This document shows positions 31,315-40,676 of a DNA stretch of 46,916 nt, piece by piece. The position numbers and the translations under genes are program-made. Below the pieces are notes generated by a model. The model was not told the origin of the DNA, made no database searches, and saw only the letters and a program-made list of their open reading frames with translations. Source of the stretch: SW-6-46-9 sp964452185 (lineage in GTDB: Bacteria; Patescibacteriota; Minisyncoccia; Phycocordibacterales; SW-6-46-9); contig CAYVKO010000004.1 of the NCBI GenBank assembly GCA_964452185.1, positions 1-46,916 of the forward strand, written 5' to 3'. Within the stretch, counting starts at the first letter, position 1. Every line of letters starts with the position of its first letter.

Positions 31315-34095
31315 TTAGAGGTTTTCAAGCTTCTCCATCACTTCTCCTTCAACCTCATCTCGAGGGCGACCATACTTGAGATAACTTACCTCTTTAAGCT
31401 TCTCTACCTGCCCTTTATTACCTTCTGTCGGCGGCAGCGCTTTGGCGGAAAATGGTTTAACCGGTTCCCCGTCAACCAAAAGCTTGGCAAAGTAATTATA
31501 ATTATCTACATTCATCAGATCTTTTTTGTTGAACGCCGGCTGATAAAGATCCTCCATAAATTCAGCATCTTTCGAACTTACACGATGTACAGCCATTGAA
31601 CCTACGTTGCCAAAAACTGCGTCACGGATTTCATCATCTAACTGATCAATGTATTGATGGGCTACATTCAAGGACAATTTGTACTTGCGAGCCTCAGAAA
31701 GAATTGCCGAAATAGAGTCTGTTGATATATTCTGAAACTCATCCATATATAAGTAGAATGGCTTACGTTCGTTTTCTGGCATATCCACACGAGAAAGAGC
31801 TGCCATCAGTATTTTGCTAACCAAAATCAAACCAATGAGATTGGCGTTTATATCACCCAGTCGTCCTTTGGACAGATTTACGAGCAAGATTTTTTCGTTG
31901 TCCATTACCTCCCGAAAATCAAAGCTTGATTCCTGCTGAGCAATAATAGGGCGCATGATCTCGTTAGAAAGGAAGTTGTCGAACTTTGAGGTAATGTACG
32001 GCACAATATTTTCCAGACTTGACTGTCCGTCAGCCTGTTCGGCAATCTCTACCCAAAATTTATTTACCACCTCGTTATCAGAGGCTGCAATTTTACGCTG
32101 TCGATACTGTTTATCTGATAAGACTCGCGACACTTCAAGTAGCGTAGATCCGCTGCTTGGGTCTTCAAGGACAAGCATAGTGCCATTTCTAAAGTACTGC
32201 TCAAACATTGGCCCACTTGTCTGCTCCATATTGAAAAGCTTGTCAAAAATATTCATCATTTCGTTAACCACAAAAGTTTTTTGTTCAGGGTAATCAGTAT
32301 CATACTCAAGCATGTTTAACCCCATTGGTCGAGCAGTGTGGGCAGGATCAAAGTAGATGACATCATCAAAACGCTCCTGAGGAACATGTGCTAACAGATC
32401 CTGAACATCAGAACCGTGTGGGTCAATAAAACAACAACCATGGCCGTTCTTGATATCTTGCTTTATCATGTTTTTTAGCAAGTTCGTTTTACCGGTACCA
32501 GTTTGACCTATGGTGTAGAAGTGCCGCATCCGATCTTTTTCCATCATCCTGATATCCGTTTCCTCTCCACGATACTCATTCACCCCCAAAAGTAAGCCTT
32601 CATCCGGCAAATCAAGCGGGGCTGGTGCCTTGCTAGCCTTTGATTGTTTTAATTCTCGAGATTCTTCAATATCCCGAACCGGGAAATGAACCAAGCTGGA
32701 CAATTCTTCCACATTCAACGGAAGCTCAAAACTACTGTCAAACAACCGGAACACGTATTGATGAAAAAATTCTTCTTCTTGCTTTTTCTTTACTCGCTCA
32801 AATGAAAGTGAGTTTCCGTGTGGCTCCTCAAATTGACTAAAGGATGATTCGAGGTCAAAAAGAAGCTTTTCAGCTCGAGGACGTGAATGAGCTGAGGTAA
32901 CGAGACGCAGGTTAGTGCTTTGAATTGGTGAGTTTGTTTTCTTTTGAATTCGTTCAATAGCGTCCTGTCCTTTTTGCCCCGGCCCGGAGACTTCGTCTTC
33001 GTCCTCATCTTTACTGCTCCAGAACATATCTTTCGCTGTATCCCACATCTCACCCGCAAAACTAAAACTGAGATCAATTGCCTCCGATACATCTTCGCCA
33101 TCTTCTATATCCTCAACGGCCTGAGTATACTTTTTATAGAACCTTCTCCCTGCCGGCTGCATCACTATCTGAACCGCCGCACCCTCACCTTCTCGTTTTA
33201 GTTTGGAAAATGCATTTAAAAGCACATTAACCGGATCGCGGTCGAACTCCTCGTACGTTTTTAGCGGAAAAATAGCACGGTTGCTTGGTTCGGCCCTGGA
33301 CCCAATAGACACACCGTCGTGATTAAATATGTTGTAGTCATTCGGAACTTCGTTCACTGAAGCATTCGGAAACAAAGATAGAAGTTGTTTTTCTAACATC
33401 TCAGACCGACTGTCTGGCACAGAAAGGTAGAAACTTACTTCTTCGCTTGCATGCTCTACCGCCATTTCAATAGTCAGCGTGAAGTCTCCGGGCTTTTCAT
33501 CAGCTGATAGTGACAAAATACCTGCATAAAACTGCTCCATTGCTGATATAAGCTCACTCACTTGGCGCTGTTTGTCCTCTTCGTCTTCTGGAGTAAGAAT
33601 AACTTCAAAAAGTCGGCGATGAAGGGCCTTAAAGCGAGGAGTGCCTTCCTTCACCCCATCAAGCGGATATCCTTCTTTTATATACTGAACAAGGACTCGA
33701 TGAAAGTCATCTTCTAGATGAGGGTCATCAAGTTCACGAACTACTTTCAAGGTATTTTTTAAACCATCGTTAATCATTACCCCCAAAAGCTCATCCATTT
33801 GCTTATCGTGCGGTTCGGGCTCTAAGTCAAGGACTATCTCGGAAGCTCTTTGGTCTCCCATACGATACTCAGGCGAAAGCACATTCTCCTCAGACTCATC
33901 AGCATATTCCTGTACGGCTTCGTATCCCGGTTCAGGAGGTGCTTCAAAAGATGCACTTTCTGGTTTTTCCTGCTGACTCTTTCTCTTTTCAAGCTGTTGT
34001 TCTTTTTCACGTATCTGATCCCGAAGATGAGCTATCTCCTCTTCTGGCGAGGTGAAATTGTTTCCTACATTTTTTTCGGGTGTTTGTGTTTCCAT
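31315..34095 (-). CDS. TraG/VirD4-like DNA-transfer ATPase
   Basis: A 926-residue protein. A long N-terminal part (1-500) has an acidic coiled-coil-like start, a mixed domain and another acidic stretch (361-370, DEDEDE-like). The ATPase core begins at Walker A G530QTGTGKT537, then FIDPHG and Walker B (FYLYMDEFQN), with LSEARKYKLSLNVAHQY typical of TraG/TraD/VirD4-type coupling ATPases. There are no clear membrane helices, unlike classical VirD4. Proteins of this class are common in Patescibacteria; the substrate is unknown. The giant acidic protein gene lies 70 bases upstream on the same strand. Confidence 0.85.
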   Translation of the reverse strand: METQTPEKNVGNNFTSPEEEIAHLRDQIREKEQQLEKRKSQQEKPESASFEAPPEPGYEAVQEYADESEENVLSPEYRMGDQRASEIVLDLEPEPHDKQMDELLGVMINDGLKNTLKVVRELDDPHLEDDFHRVLVQYIKEGYPLDGVKEGTPRFKALHRRLFEVILTPEDEEDKQRQVSELISAMEQFYAGILSLSADEKPGDFTLTIEMAVEHASEEVSFYLSVPDSRSEMLEKQLLSLFPNASVNEVPNDYNIFNHDGVSIGSRAEPSNRAIFPLKTYEEFDRDPVNVLLNAFSKLKREGEGAAVQIVMQPAGRRFYKKYTQAVEDIEDGEDVSEAIDLSFSFAGEMWDTAKDMFWSSKDEDEDEVSGPGQKGQDAIERIQKKTNSPIQSTNLRLVTSAHSRPRAEKLLFDLESSFSQFEEPHGNSLSFERVKKKQEEEFFHQYVFRLFDSSFELPLNVEELSSLVHFPVRDIEESRELKQSKASKAPAPLDLPDEGLLLGVNEYRGEETDIRMMEKDRMRHFYTIGQTGTGKTNLLKNMIKQDIKNGHGCCFIDPHGSDVQDLLAHVPQERFDDVIYFDPAHTARPMGLNMLEYDTDYPEQKTFVVNEMMNIFDKLFNMEQTSGPMFEQYFRNGTMLVLEDPSSGSTLLEVSRVLSDKQYRQRKIAASDNEVVNKFWVEIAEQADGQSSLENIVPYITSKFDNFLSNEIMRPIIAQQESSFDFREVMDNEKILLVNLSKGRLGDINANLIGLILVSKILMAALSRVDMPENERKPFYLYMDEFQNISTDSISAILSEARKYKLSLNVAHQYIDQLDDEIRDAVFGNVGSMAVHRVSSKDAEFMEDLYQPAFNKKDLMNVDNYNYFAKLLVDGEPVKPFSAKALPPTEGNKGQVEKLKEVSYLKYGRPRDEVEGEVMEKLENL

Positions 34096-34165
34096 AATTT
34101 GTCAACTTAAAAAATAGCGCGAACCTGAAATCACCCCAAATTCTCCCAATGGCGCCAGTGCCGGC

Positions 34166-37100
34166 CTATTCTGAAGCTTCGACTTCTACCAACACTTCAG
34201 CTTGATGCTCTCCATCCGCTTGAGATACTGATTGATGAGCAACATGTGAGCTTTCGAGTTTACTCATCTCCAGCTCTTCGGCTAAAATTCCGCGAGCTTC
34301 AGAGGTGGCTTTATCTGTAGCCATTTGCATATTTTGGGAAGAATCAACGGTGCGAACATACGCTTTATCTCCGTCTGTAAACACCTCTCCTTGAGAAAAG
34401 TTTTCTTGAGCTATGCTAAATATTTCTTCATCACTTTTTCCGGCGTCTATTTCGGGAACGTCTTCGAATACATCTTCAGTTGAGCCGGTTTCGGTTTCTG
34501 CCCCTGCTTGGTCAGGTGTTTCTGAAGTGGCTTCTTCGAGTTCAGTCGAGTCATCTACCGGACTGGGAACCGGCTGTGAATCTTCGGCTACTCCGCTAGC
34601 ATCACCGGTGTTTACCTCAACCTCCTTGACAAATTCATCATCAATTTCCTTTAACTGGTTTTCAACAAAGTTATCTAGGGTTTCTATTTCCTCTTTTGAT
34701 ATATCCAGCCCGAGATTTATCTTATTGGTATCGGGAGTGTTTAGATCCTCAAGGTGGTAACTGAATATTTCTGATAGAGCAGTCAAGTGGTCTACGGCAC
34801 CGTCATTTTTCATTTGTTCAATGTTAGACAAGAGCGGCTTCTTGCTGTTTGCCAACTGACTTACAAGCGTATCAAGTTCACCTTCTCCTACATTTAAGTC
34901 TGGAGAGTCGACTGCTGTGTAAAGAGAGGCAGCCAAATTTCGAGGGTATTTTCCTAGATCTGAATTCTTTTCTAGCAAACTTTCCATCTGATTTCTAGTT
35001 GGATTTTCTATTACTTCAGACAGTTTTTCGTCTACAAATTCAGGAGAGGTTTCTGCTGTCTCCTCCGCAGCCGCCTCTTGGTCTTGAGTTGGCTCATTTT
35101 CATTTACCTCAAATTCAACTTCCTGCCCTGAAGATGCAGCCTTCTCGGCTGTGGCACCTTCGTTAAATATGTCTATATTGTCGCTGTGAACATACTCATA
35201 CAATGCGCGGTACTTTTGACGGTTTCCGGTGACTTGAGTGGCTTCGACATCCGGATCTGTTTGGTAATGATAAAAAGACTCATACAAAGTTTGCAAAGCC
35301 TCATACTGATCAGGATTCTCCTTTTTAACCGCATCTAGATTCTTCATCAGATCCTCTTTAGTATCAAGAGAAGAAATATGCCCTTTAAATTCAGCTTCGG
35401 TCATACCTTCAGGCATGTTCAGCCTGTCAGCGTACGGAGGCTCTCCATCGAATTCTAGGTATGAATGAACTGCTCCTTTCAAAATACCCTCTGCTTCATC
35501 AGGCTTCTCTAGCAGTAGACCAGCTGCTCTTTCGGTTTCCATTACTCCCGTATGGGAAGACAATCCTCCCGACAAGTCTGATTCCAGGCTAGGCGAATCA
35601 AACCCAAGACCGGAAACCTCTTCTGCCGAAGAACTAGTCGGCAATTCTTCTTCACCGGCTGTGTCAGTTTCTAATCCTCGCTGTTGCATTTCATCTATAA
35701 TCCCCTGATCAACATCACCGCTTTCAAGTTGTTGTTCATGCATATTCTGCAATACCCAGTCGCTCACCTCCCCTTCGGACTTCTGTGCTTCGTACAAAGC
35801 CTCCAAACTTCCCGGTGTTTCTCCGCTTTCTGCGTTAAGCTCAAAGTAAAGCTGAGGTTCACCGTCTGGCCCTTGAGTGACTTGGAGTTCTAACTGATCG
35901 CCTTCATGTACCAGATGAAGATCACGAAGCGGTACTTCTGTACCGTCAGATAGCTCGGCTACCGACTTTTCATGATCAAGCGCTTCATACAACATATCCT
36001 GATTAATACTATCCATTCTTATCTCATCAGAAGTCCCTTCATTAAATACCACCTCTTCTCCTTTGAGGTCTTCAGCCATCTGCTCTACCGAATTTGTCAC
36101 GTAATCTTCTGTCGTAATCTCATTTACAGTAGCAGCTTCTAATCCTCTTTCAGCTGCTTCTTCAGCAACCGCTTGTGACTCAGTGTCGAGATCCGCATCC
36201 GGACCGTCTTTAATGTCTTCCATAACCTCCTCCTGTTCTGTTTGAAATCCCGGAAGAGAATCGTGATCTTCTGTATCTACATCTTCTATTTCTTCGGTGT
36301 CCGTAGACTCCACTTCTGCCCCCTCCGATGCAACCTCCTCGCCACCAAAAAAGCCTCCGACATAATCTCGAGCGTCAGCAAACATATCCGAAGCTTTGCC
36401 GGCTGCTTCGTCAATATAATCTCGTGCGCCCTCAATATAATCTTGTGTTCTAGTAATCGCTTCGGGCATTCTGTGCACTGTTTTATAAAGCGCATCTACC
36501 ATAGCAGCTGCAACAACCGCCTTGCCGACCCTCTCTCCTTTTTGAGCAGTCAACGCCCACCAATCAACCGCACCCTGCTGTGTAAGCATGCGATCATAAT
36601 CTTTAAGCGCATGTGCTCGATCACCATGCCCCCAATAATCATGGTTGTCCAGCCACTCTTGTTTCTTTTGAGCTTTCTCCTCTTCACTTAAGGAGTCATT
36701 CATGTCAATCTCCAAAAACGCATCATTGGCTTTTTTGGCCAAATCTTCTATATGTTTTTTACATATCTCCTGTATAAACGCTGTCCCTTTACCTGGAGTG
36801 GGATCTTCAAAAAGTTTCTTAAGGGCAGCTTGGAGACCTTCTGTTGAGAGAGCATCTTGGATTTCTTTTTTTGAGAAAGCGTCTTGAATCTCTTCTGCCG
36901 ACACCTCTTCGGTGGTAGGCTTTGCGGATTCCTTCCAAACATTCCTTTCAAGATTTTCAAGTTGCACATCACTTTCCTCTAGTCGCTCTAAAGCACTCTC
37001 TGGAATACTTTCCATATACGCCTGCTCAAGTAAGGCTTTTGTAACCTCACTGTCACCGCCAGACATCTTTTCGGCACGCTCATAGACATTCCAGGCTTCT

Positions 37101-38116
37101 TCGGCTGCCGCCTCAGCATCTTCAAATCGTGTGCCTTCAATAAGCTCCTGATCCTTAAACCGAGCTTCTTTTGCTGCTTCGGACCAAGATGATCCAGTCA
37201 AGCCTCCAACCATCCACCAGCGCCGTGGAGAGACAGCCATGCCGGCAAGTTTCAGACCGTTAGCGGCTAGCATCCACTTGTCCTTTCCCTGCGCCATTAT
37301 TTTTGCCCCCACACCCTTCTCTTCGGCCTCTTCCTTGGTTTCAACCATTGCTTCATGTGCCCTTTTCTCTTTTTCTTCAAATTGCTCGTTGAGAGAACTA
37401 AACCAACGCGCCAACGTGCTTTGATCATCTCTCTTGCTGAAGTACTCAGCCGGCTTCTTGTATAAATTTTTAAAAGCCTTCCCTTTCAGCTCTTCTACTT
37501 TATGACCTATATTCCAAAGCCCCCAACTAGCCTCTTCCCGTTCCTCTGGAGACATCTCCTCATATTCTGCAGCCATAGCCTCCACCTCTGGATCATCTGC
37601 AAATTCTTCAGGTGTAGGTTCAGACTCACCACTTTCTTTTACCGGTTCAACCTCTTCACTCTCACCCTCCTCTTCAGGAGAGGGTTCATCCTCGCTGCTT
37701 TCTTCTGCTGGCTCAATCTCATCAAGAGGGTATCTCCGACTATCCCCTTTAACTTCAACCCACCGAACACCGCTCTCATCAGGTTGTGGGTCCACGTGTT
37801 CAACAGTAAGCTCACTACTTCGTTCACCCGGCCGTCGTTGCCAGTACACTTTATCGCCAGGCTTAATAGACTTTTCTACACGCTCTTTTTCTGCTTCGAC
37901 TTTTTCTTCCCCCTTTTCTTGAGGTTCTTTTTCGACTTTATCCCCCTCACCTGAGTCACCATCAAGCACTTCAGCAACCCGTTTTGCCTTTTCGCTTTCG
38001 GAAAGATCAGAAAACTCCTCCTGGAGTTTTTCTCGCGCAGTTTCGGCTTCTTTGTCTCTTTTAGGAGGGGTTTCAAATTTATTTTTTTCTGGAGAGAACT
38101 GCTCAGATGAATCCAT
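34166..38116 (-). CDS. Giant acidic protein (1316 aa), unknown function
   Basis: Very rich in Glu, Asp and Ser, with no signal peptide. N-terminal part: disordered acid/Lys tracts around a small SH3-like segment (KPGDKVYWQRRPGE, about 85-130). Residues 210-226 hold KNLYKKPAEYF, a motif shared with the 122-residue neighbour. Two hydrophobic segments (about 281-308 and 529-545) could touch or cross a membrane. Residues 558-592 form an amphipathic repeat (DYIEGARDYIDEAAG). A long acidic middle and a C-terminal domain (about 1225-1316) follow. The C-terminal domain has an Ala-rich helix and a strand pattern that recalls LPP20-like folds, a weak guess. Probably works with the ATPase encoded next. 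Confidence 0.75.
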   Translation of the reverse strand: MDSSEQFSPEKNKFETPPKRDKEAETAREKLQEEFSDLSESEKAKRVAEVLDGDSGEGDKVEKEPQEKGEEKVEAEKERVEKSIKPGDKVYWQRRPGERSSELTVEHVDPQPDESGVRWVEVKGDSRRYPLDEIEPAEESSEDEPSPEEEGESEEVEPVKESGESEPTPEEFADDPEVEAMAAEYEEMSPEEREEASWGLWNIGHKVEELKGKAFKNLYKKPAEYFSKRDDQSTLARWFSSLNEQFEEKEKRAHEAMVETKEEAEEKGVGAKIMAQGKDKWMLAANGLKLAGMAVSPRRWWMVGGLTGSSWSEAAKEARFKDQELIEGTRFEDAEAAAEEAWNVYERAEKMSGGDSEVTKALLEQAYMESIPESALERLEESDVQLENLERNVWKESAKPTTEEVSAEEIQDAFSKKEIQDALSTEGLQAALKKLFEDPTPGKGTAFIQEICKKHIEDLAKKANDAFLEIDMNDSLSEEEKAQKKQEWLDNHDYWGHGDRAHALKDYDRMLTQQGAVDWWALTAQKGERVGKAVVAAAMVDALYKTVHRMPEAITRTQDYIEGARDYIDEAAGKASDMFADARDYVGGFFGGEEVASEGAEVESTDTEEIEDVDTEDHDSLPGFQTEQEEVMEDIKDGPDADLDTESQAVAEEAAERGLEAATVNEITTEDYVTNSVEQMAEDLKGEEVVFNEGTSDEIRMDSINQDMLYEALDHEKSVAELSDGTEVPLRDLHLVHEGDQLELQVTQGPDGEPQLYFELNAESGETPGSLEALYEAQKSEGEVSDWVLQNMHEQQLESGDVDQGIIDEMQQRGLETDTAGEEELPTSSSAEEVSGLGFDSPSLESDLSGGLSSHTGVMETERAAGLLLEKPDEAEGILKGAVHSYLEFDGEPPYADRLNMPEGMTEAEFKGHISSLDTKEDLMKNLDAVKKENPDQYEALQTLYESFYHYQTDPDVEATQVTGNRQKYRALYEYVHSDNIDIFNEGATAEKAASSGQEVEFEVNENEPTQDQEAAAEETAETSPEFVDEKLSEVIENPTRNQMESLLEKNSDLGKYPRNLAASLYTAVDSPDLNVGEGELDTLVSQLANSKKPLLSNIEQMKNDGAVDHLTALSEIFSYHLEDLNTPDTNKINLGLDISKEEIETLDNFVENQLKEIDDEFVKEVEVNTGDASGVAEDSQPVPSPVDDSTELEEATSETPDQAGAETETGSTEDVFEDVPEIDAGKSDEEIFSIAQENFSQGEVFTDGDKAYVRTVDSSQNMQMATDKATSEARGILAEELEMSKLESSHVAHQSVSQADGEHQAEVLVEVEASE

Positions 38117-38129
38117 GTATTAAAAAGAG

Positions 38130-38498
38130 TTATGTGTGTTCACTATACCATTTCATAAACTCAGCCGGATTTTTGTACAACCGCTTCAGCATTCCGCTAA
38201 ACTTGCCTTCTTTTTTGGCTTTTTTTAAACTATTCTCAGTGGTTAGTAAAAACTCTTTTTCTGGACCGCTTAGTTTTTGCAAAGCCTGCTTAAAAGTTGT
38301 ACTTCTTTCGGGCAATTCAACTGATGGGTCTGAATCTGATTCAATATCTACACTTTTCGGTTCCGGAGGCGTAGGGGGTTCCGGCGGTGAAGAGGTCTGG
38401 CTCTTATCATCTTTGTCCTTTTTTTGCTGCTTTTGGACCTCGCCAGACTGATTACCTTTTTGAGTATTTGATGTACTGTTGTGTGAGGAAGTTGCCAT
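38130..38498 (-). CDS. 122-aa acidic/proline-rich protein sharing LYKxPAE motif
   Basis: The first 65 residues are disordered (Gln/Lys then a PPEPPTPPEP tract). The C-terminal part is helical and ends with LKRLYKNPAEFMKWY (105-118), matching the giant protein's KNLYKKPAEYF. It is 13 bases upstream of the giant gene and is likely the first gene of that operon. TGGTATTAT lies 15 bases before the ATG. Confidence 0.7.
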   Translation of the reverse strand: MATSSHNSTSNTQKGNQSGEVQKQQKKDKDDKSQTSSPPEPPTPPEPKSVDIESDSDPSVELPERSTTFKQALQKLSGPEKEFLLTTENSLKKAKKEGKFSGMLKRLYKNPAEFMKWYSEHT

Positions 38499-38513
38499 AG
38501 TGATTCTATGGCT

Positions 38514-38522
38514 ATAATACCA
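38514..38522 (-). promoter_or_regulatory. Extended -10 box of the giant-protein operon
   Basis: TGGTATTAT on the minus strand; leader about 8 bases to the ATG at 38498. Confidence 0.5.
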
Positions 38523-38548
38523 CGACTCCCATTAAATATGTGGATTAA

Positions 38549-39316
38549 TTAGTCAGATTTAGTCAGTATCAACGGCCCGTCTGAAGTAACTGCTACAGTG
38601 TGCTCAAAATGAGCAGATAAACTTCCGTCTGCAGTACGGTAGGTATATCCGTCATTATCCTGCGTTATATGCTTTTCCCCAACACCAATCATAGGCTCAA
38701 TTGCGATTACACTTCCGGTTGGTAGCTTGCTTCCGGTTCCGGCTGTTCCCACGTTTGGAATCACCGGGTCTTCATGGACCGTATACCCTACTCCATGGCC
38801 GACCAAATTAGAAAAAATAGAAAACTTATCTCCCACAGCTGATTCTATAGCAGCAGAAATATCCCCCACTCGAGCATCGGGAGCTGCAGCCTCAATGCCT
38901 GCCATGAGTGCTTTTTTGCACGTTGAAAGCAACTCATCTTTTAGTTCATTAGACTCTCCGACCACAAATGTAATAGCAGAATCAGTAATAAGATCTTTGT
39001 GAGTCATGCCCATATCTACAGTTACCACATCTCCGTCTTGAAGAACGTAATCACTTTCTGTGGGAATACCGTGCACAATCTCGTCATTCACTGATACACA
39101 TACGTGATCCGGGTACGGACGCAAAGCCCCGCTGGGTTTATACTTGTAAAAAGCAGCTGAATCCTCCGACTCTATCAACTCCACCGCAGTGTCTTCAAGG
39201 TCGCGAACCGGTGTTCCAACTTCGCATTGATTCTTCAGCTCTCTTAAAACATCAGCAAGTCTTCTGCCGCCTTCTTGAAGTGCCTCTATTTCTTCTTGTG
39301 TTTTTGTTTCTATCAT
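38549..39316 (-). CDS. map: Methionine aminopeptidase, type I
   Basis: Removes the N-terminal Met. Metal ligands are all visible: two Asp (VDMG and ITDSA), His (GHGVGYTVHEDP), Glu (AIEPMI) and Glu (FEHTVAV). 255 residues, no N-terminal zinc extension. Part of the adk-pyrH-map run near secY; in most bacteria infA and rpmJ follow map, but here the giant-protein operon does. Confidence 0.97.
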   Translation of the reverse strand: MIETKTQEEIEALQEGGRRLADVLRELKNQCEVGTPVRDLEDTAVELIESEDSAAFYKYKPSGALRPYPDHVCVSVNDEIVHGIPTESDYVLQDGDVVTVDMGMTHKDLITDSAITFVVGESNELKDELLSTCKKALMAGIEAAAPDARVGDISAAIESAVGDKFSIFSNLVGHGVGYTVHEDPVIPNVGTAGTGSKLPTGSVIAIEPMIGVGEKHITQDNDGYTYRTADGSLSAHFEHTVAVTSDGPLILTKSD

Positions 39317-39327
39317 AAGTATTTTTA

Positions 39328-40017
39328 TTACGATATCACTGTACCAACAAAATCATTACCGTGCAGATATGATTGAAGATTATCCAGGTTGTCTCCGCTC
39401 ATAATAGCCACCTCGATTTCTTTTTGCTTAGCAGCCCTTGAAGCGGTTGGATCAAAAGGGGTATGCAGTCCCGGATCCCAATCTTCAGGAATGATGTCAA
39501 AATACTCCTTCCAACTGAGAGTATCAATTGGAGTGGCGTCTTCATGTAGGTCTGGATCCTTATCGTAAACGTGAGTTATGTTCGAGAGATTGACCAACTG
39601 ATTAGCTGCAACAACATCAGCAATTTGTACTGTCTTAAAATCTGAACTAGTACCGGGCGTATTTCCAGCAGCACCTACTGCGATAGGGGCTGACACTTCT
39701 GTTGCCGACTCCGGCTTTAAAATGACCTCAGGATGAGCCACCTCCTTAAACATTAACCGAATGAACTGGGCGTTGTAACGAGTAGCATGTATCCCCATCC
39801 AATCAAGATCTTCATTGCTCGCATCTCGCAGTTTAGATAAAGCCAGTTGATAGTCTCGACATATTGCACCGCCGCCAGTTACCAGAAAAAATGACCGCCC
39901 ACGATTAACCTCGTTCACTAGCAATGATTTTAGCCCTTCTAAAAATCCAACATCTATCTCACCAGGCATAATCAATGAGCCGCCAAGTGAAATTACTGTA
40001 GTGTTTTGCCTGTCCAT
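39328..40017 (-). CDS. pyrH: UMP kinase (archaeal-like pattern)
   Basis: Amino-acid-kinase fold enzyme making UDP. Motifs ISLGGSLI, LVTGGGAICRDYQ and NITHVYDKDPD are visible. The segment DWMGIHATRYNAQF looks more like archaeal UMP kinases than the bacterial MGMLATVINA type. The start overlaps the adk stop by one base (TGATG). Its position between adk and map is unusual. Confidence 0.88.
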   Translation of the reverse strand: MDRQNTTVISLGGSLIMPGEIDVGFLEGLKSLLVNEVNRGRSFFLVTGGGAICRDYQLALSKLRDASNEDLDWMGIHATRYNAQFIRLMFKEVAHPEVILKPESATEVSAPIAVGAAGNTPGTSSDFKTVQIADVVAANQLVNLSNITHVYDKDPDLHEDATPIDTLSWKEYFDIIPEDWDPGLHTPFDPTASRAAKQKEIEVAIMSGDNLDNLQSYLHGNDFVGTVIS

Positions 40018-40613
40018 CAGTTATTTTTCAGTGCTGATACGATTTTTTTGTGAACTTTTTTAATCTGCTGTTCTCCATCAATTTGGACATAGGCATACCC
40101 TTTAGATTCTTTATAAAAATCAACAACAGGAAGCGTCTTTTCTTTATATAAATCCAACCTGTGAGCAATAGCTTTCTTGGAGTCATCATGACGACCTCGC
40201 CCTTGTAGTCGCTTGTACGTTGTATCTTCAGACACAGATAGATGAATAACCGTAAGATTGTTCCGGTGATAAAAATCAAATGCCTGATTAAGCATCTTAG
40301 CTTCCGGCAACGTGCGCGGAGATCCATCAAGTATTAAATGTTTCTGAGGTGTGAGCTCTTCTATGAAAGCTTTTGTCCATAAAAAAGTTGCCAAAAATGT
40401 CGGCTGCATGTCCCCGTCGCTGAGCGTTTCTTCAACCCGCTGAGCAGTGTACGTATCCTCTTCTGTTAAATTACGAAACTCGTTACCTGTTTCAAAATGA
40501 AGTACTTTGTTGGGTGAATCCGTACGCGATAAAAAACGAGCAGTCAGGGCTGCCTGTGTGCCTTTCCCACTTCCTTGCGGACCAACGAACATGACTGTTT
40601 GTGTTTCCATCAT
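40017..40613 (-). CDS. adk: Adenylate kinase
   Basis: Converts AMP and ATP to two ADP. P-loop GPQGSGKGT, AMP-binding part (FETGNEFRNL) and LILDGSPRT (family DGFPRT, with Ser for Phe). The lid after GRGRHDD is short and has no zinc cysteines. The start is one of two tandem ATG codons at 40613 and 40610; the frame to 40628 runs into the -10 box. Confidence 0.92.
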   Translation of the reverse strand: MMETQTVMFVGPQGSGKGTQAALTARFLSRTDSPNKVLHFETGNEFRNLTEEDTYTAQRVEETLSDGDMQPTFLATFLWTKAFIEELTPQKHLILDGSPRTLPEAKMLNQAFDFYHRNNLTVIHLSVSEDTTYKRLQGRGRHDDSKKAIAHRLDLYKEKTLPVVDFYKESKGYAYVQIDGEQQIKKVHKKIVSALKNN

Positions 40614-40618
40614 AATTA

Positions 40619-40627
40619 AGAATATCA
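40619..40627 (-). promoter_or_regulatory. Extended -10 box of adk-pyrH-map
   Basis: TGATATTCT on the minus strand, 5 bases before the first ATG at 40613; implies a leaderless mRNA. Confidence 0.45.
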
Positions 40628-40676
40628 CACAGATTATGTGAGTTCAGAGCTTTTTCATGATAGGCTAGATAACAAC

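Noticed and set aside
36242..37954. Several 100-150 codon plus-strand frames with hydrophobic stretches
   Set aside because: They are antisense to the giant acidic protein; Glu/Ser-rich coding reads as Phe/Leu/Ser-rich on the other strand, giving false membrane-like segments.
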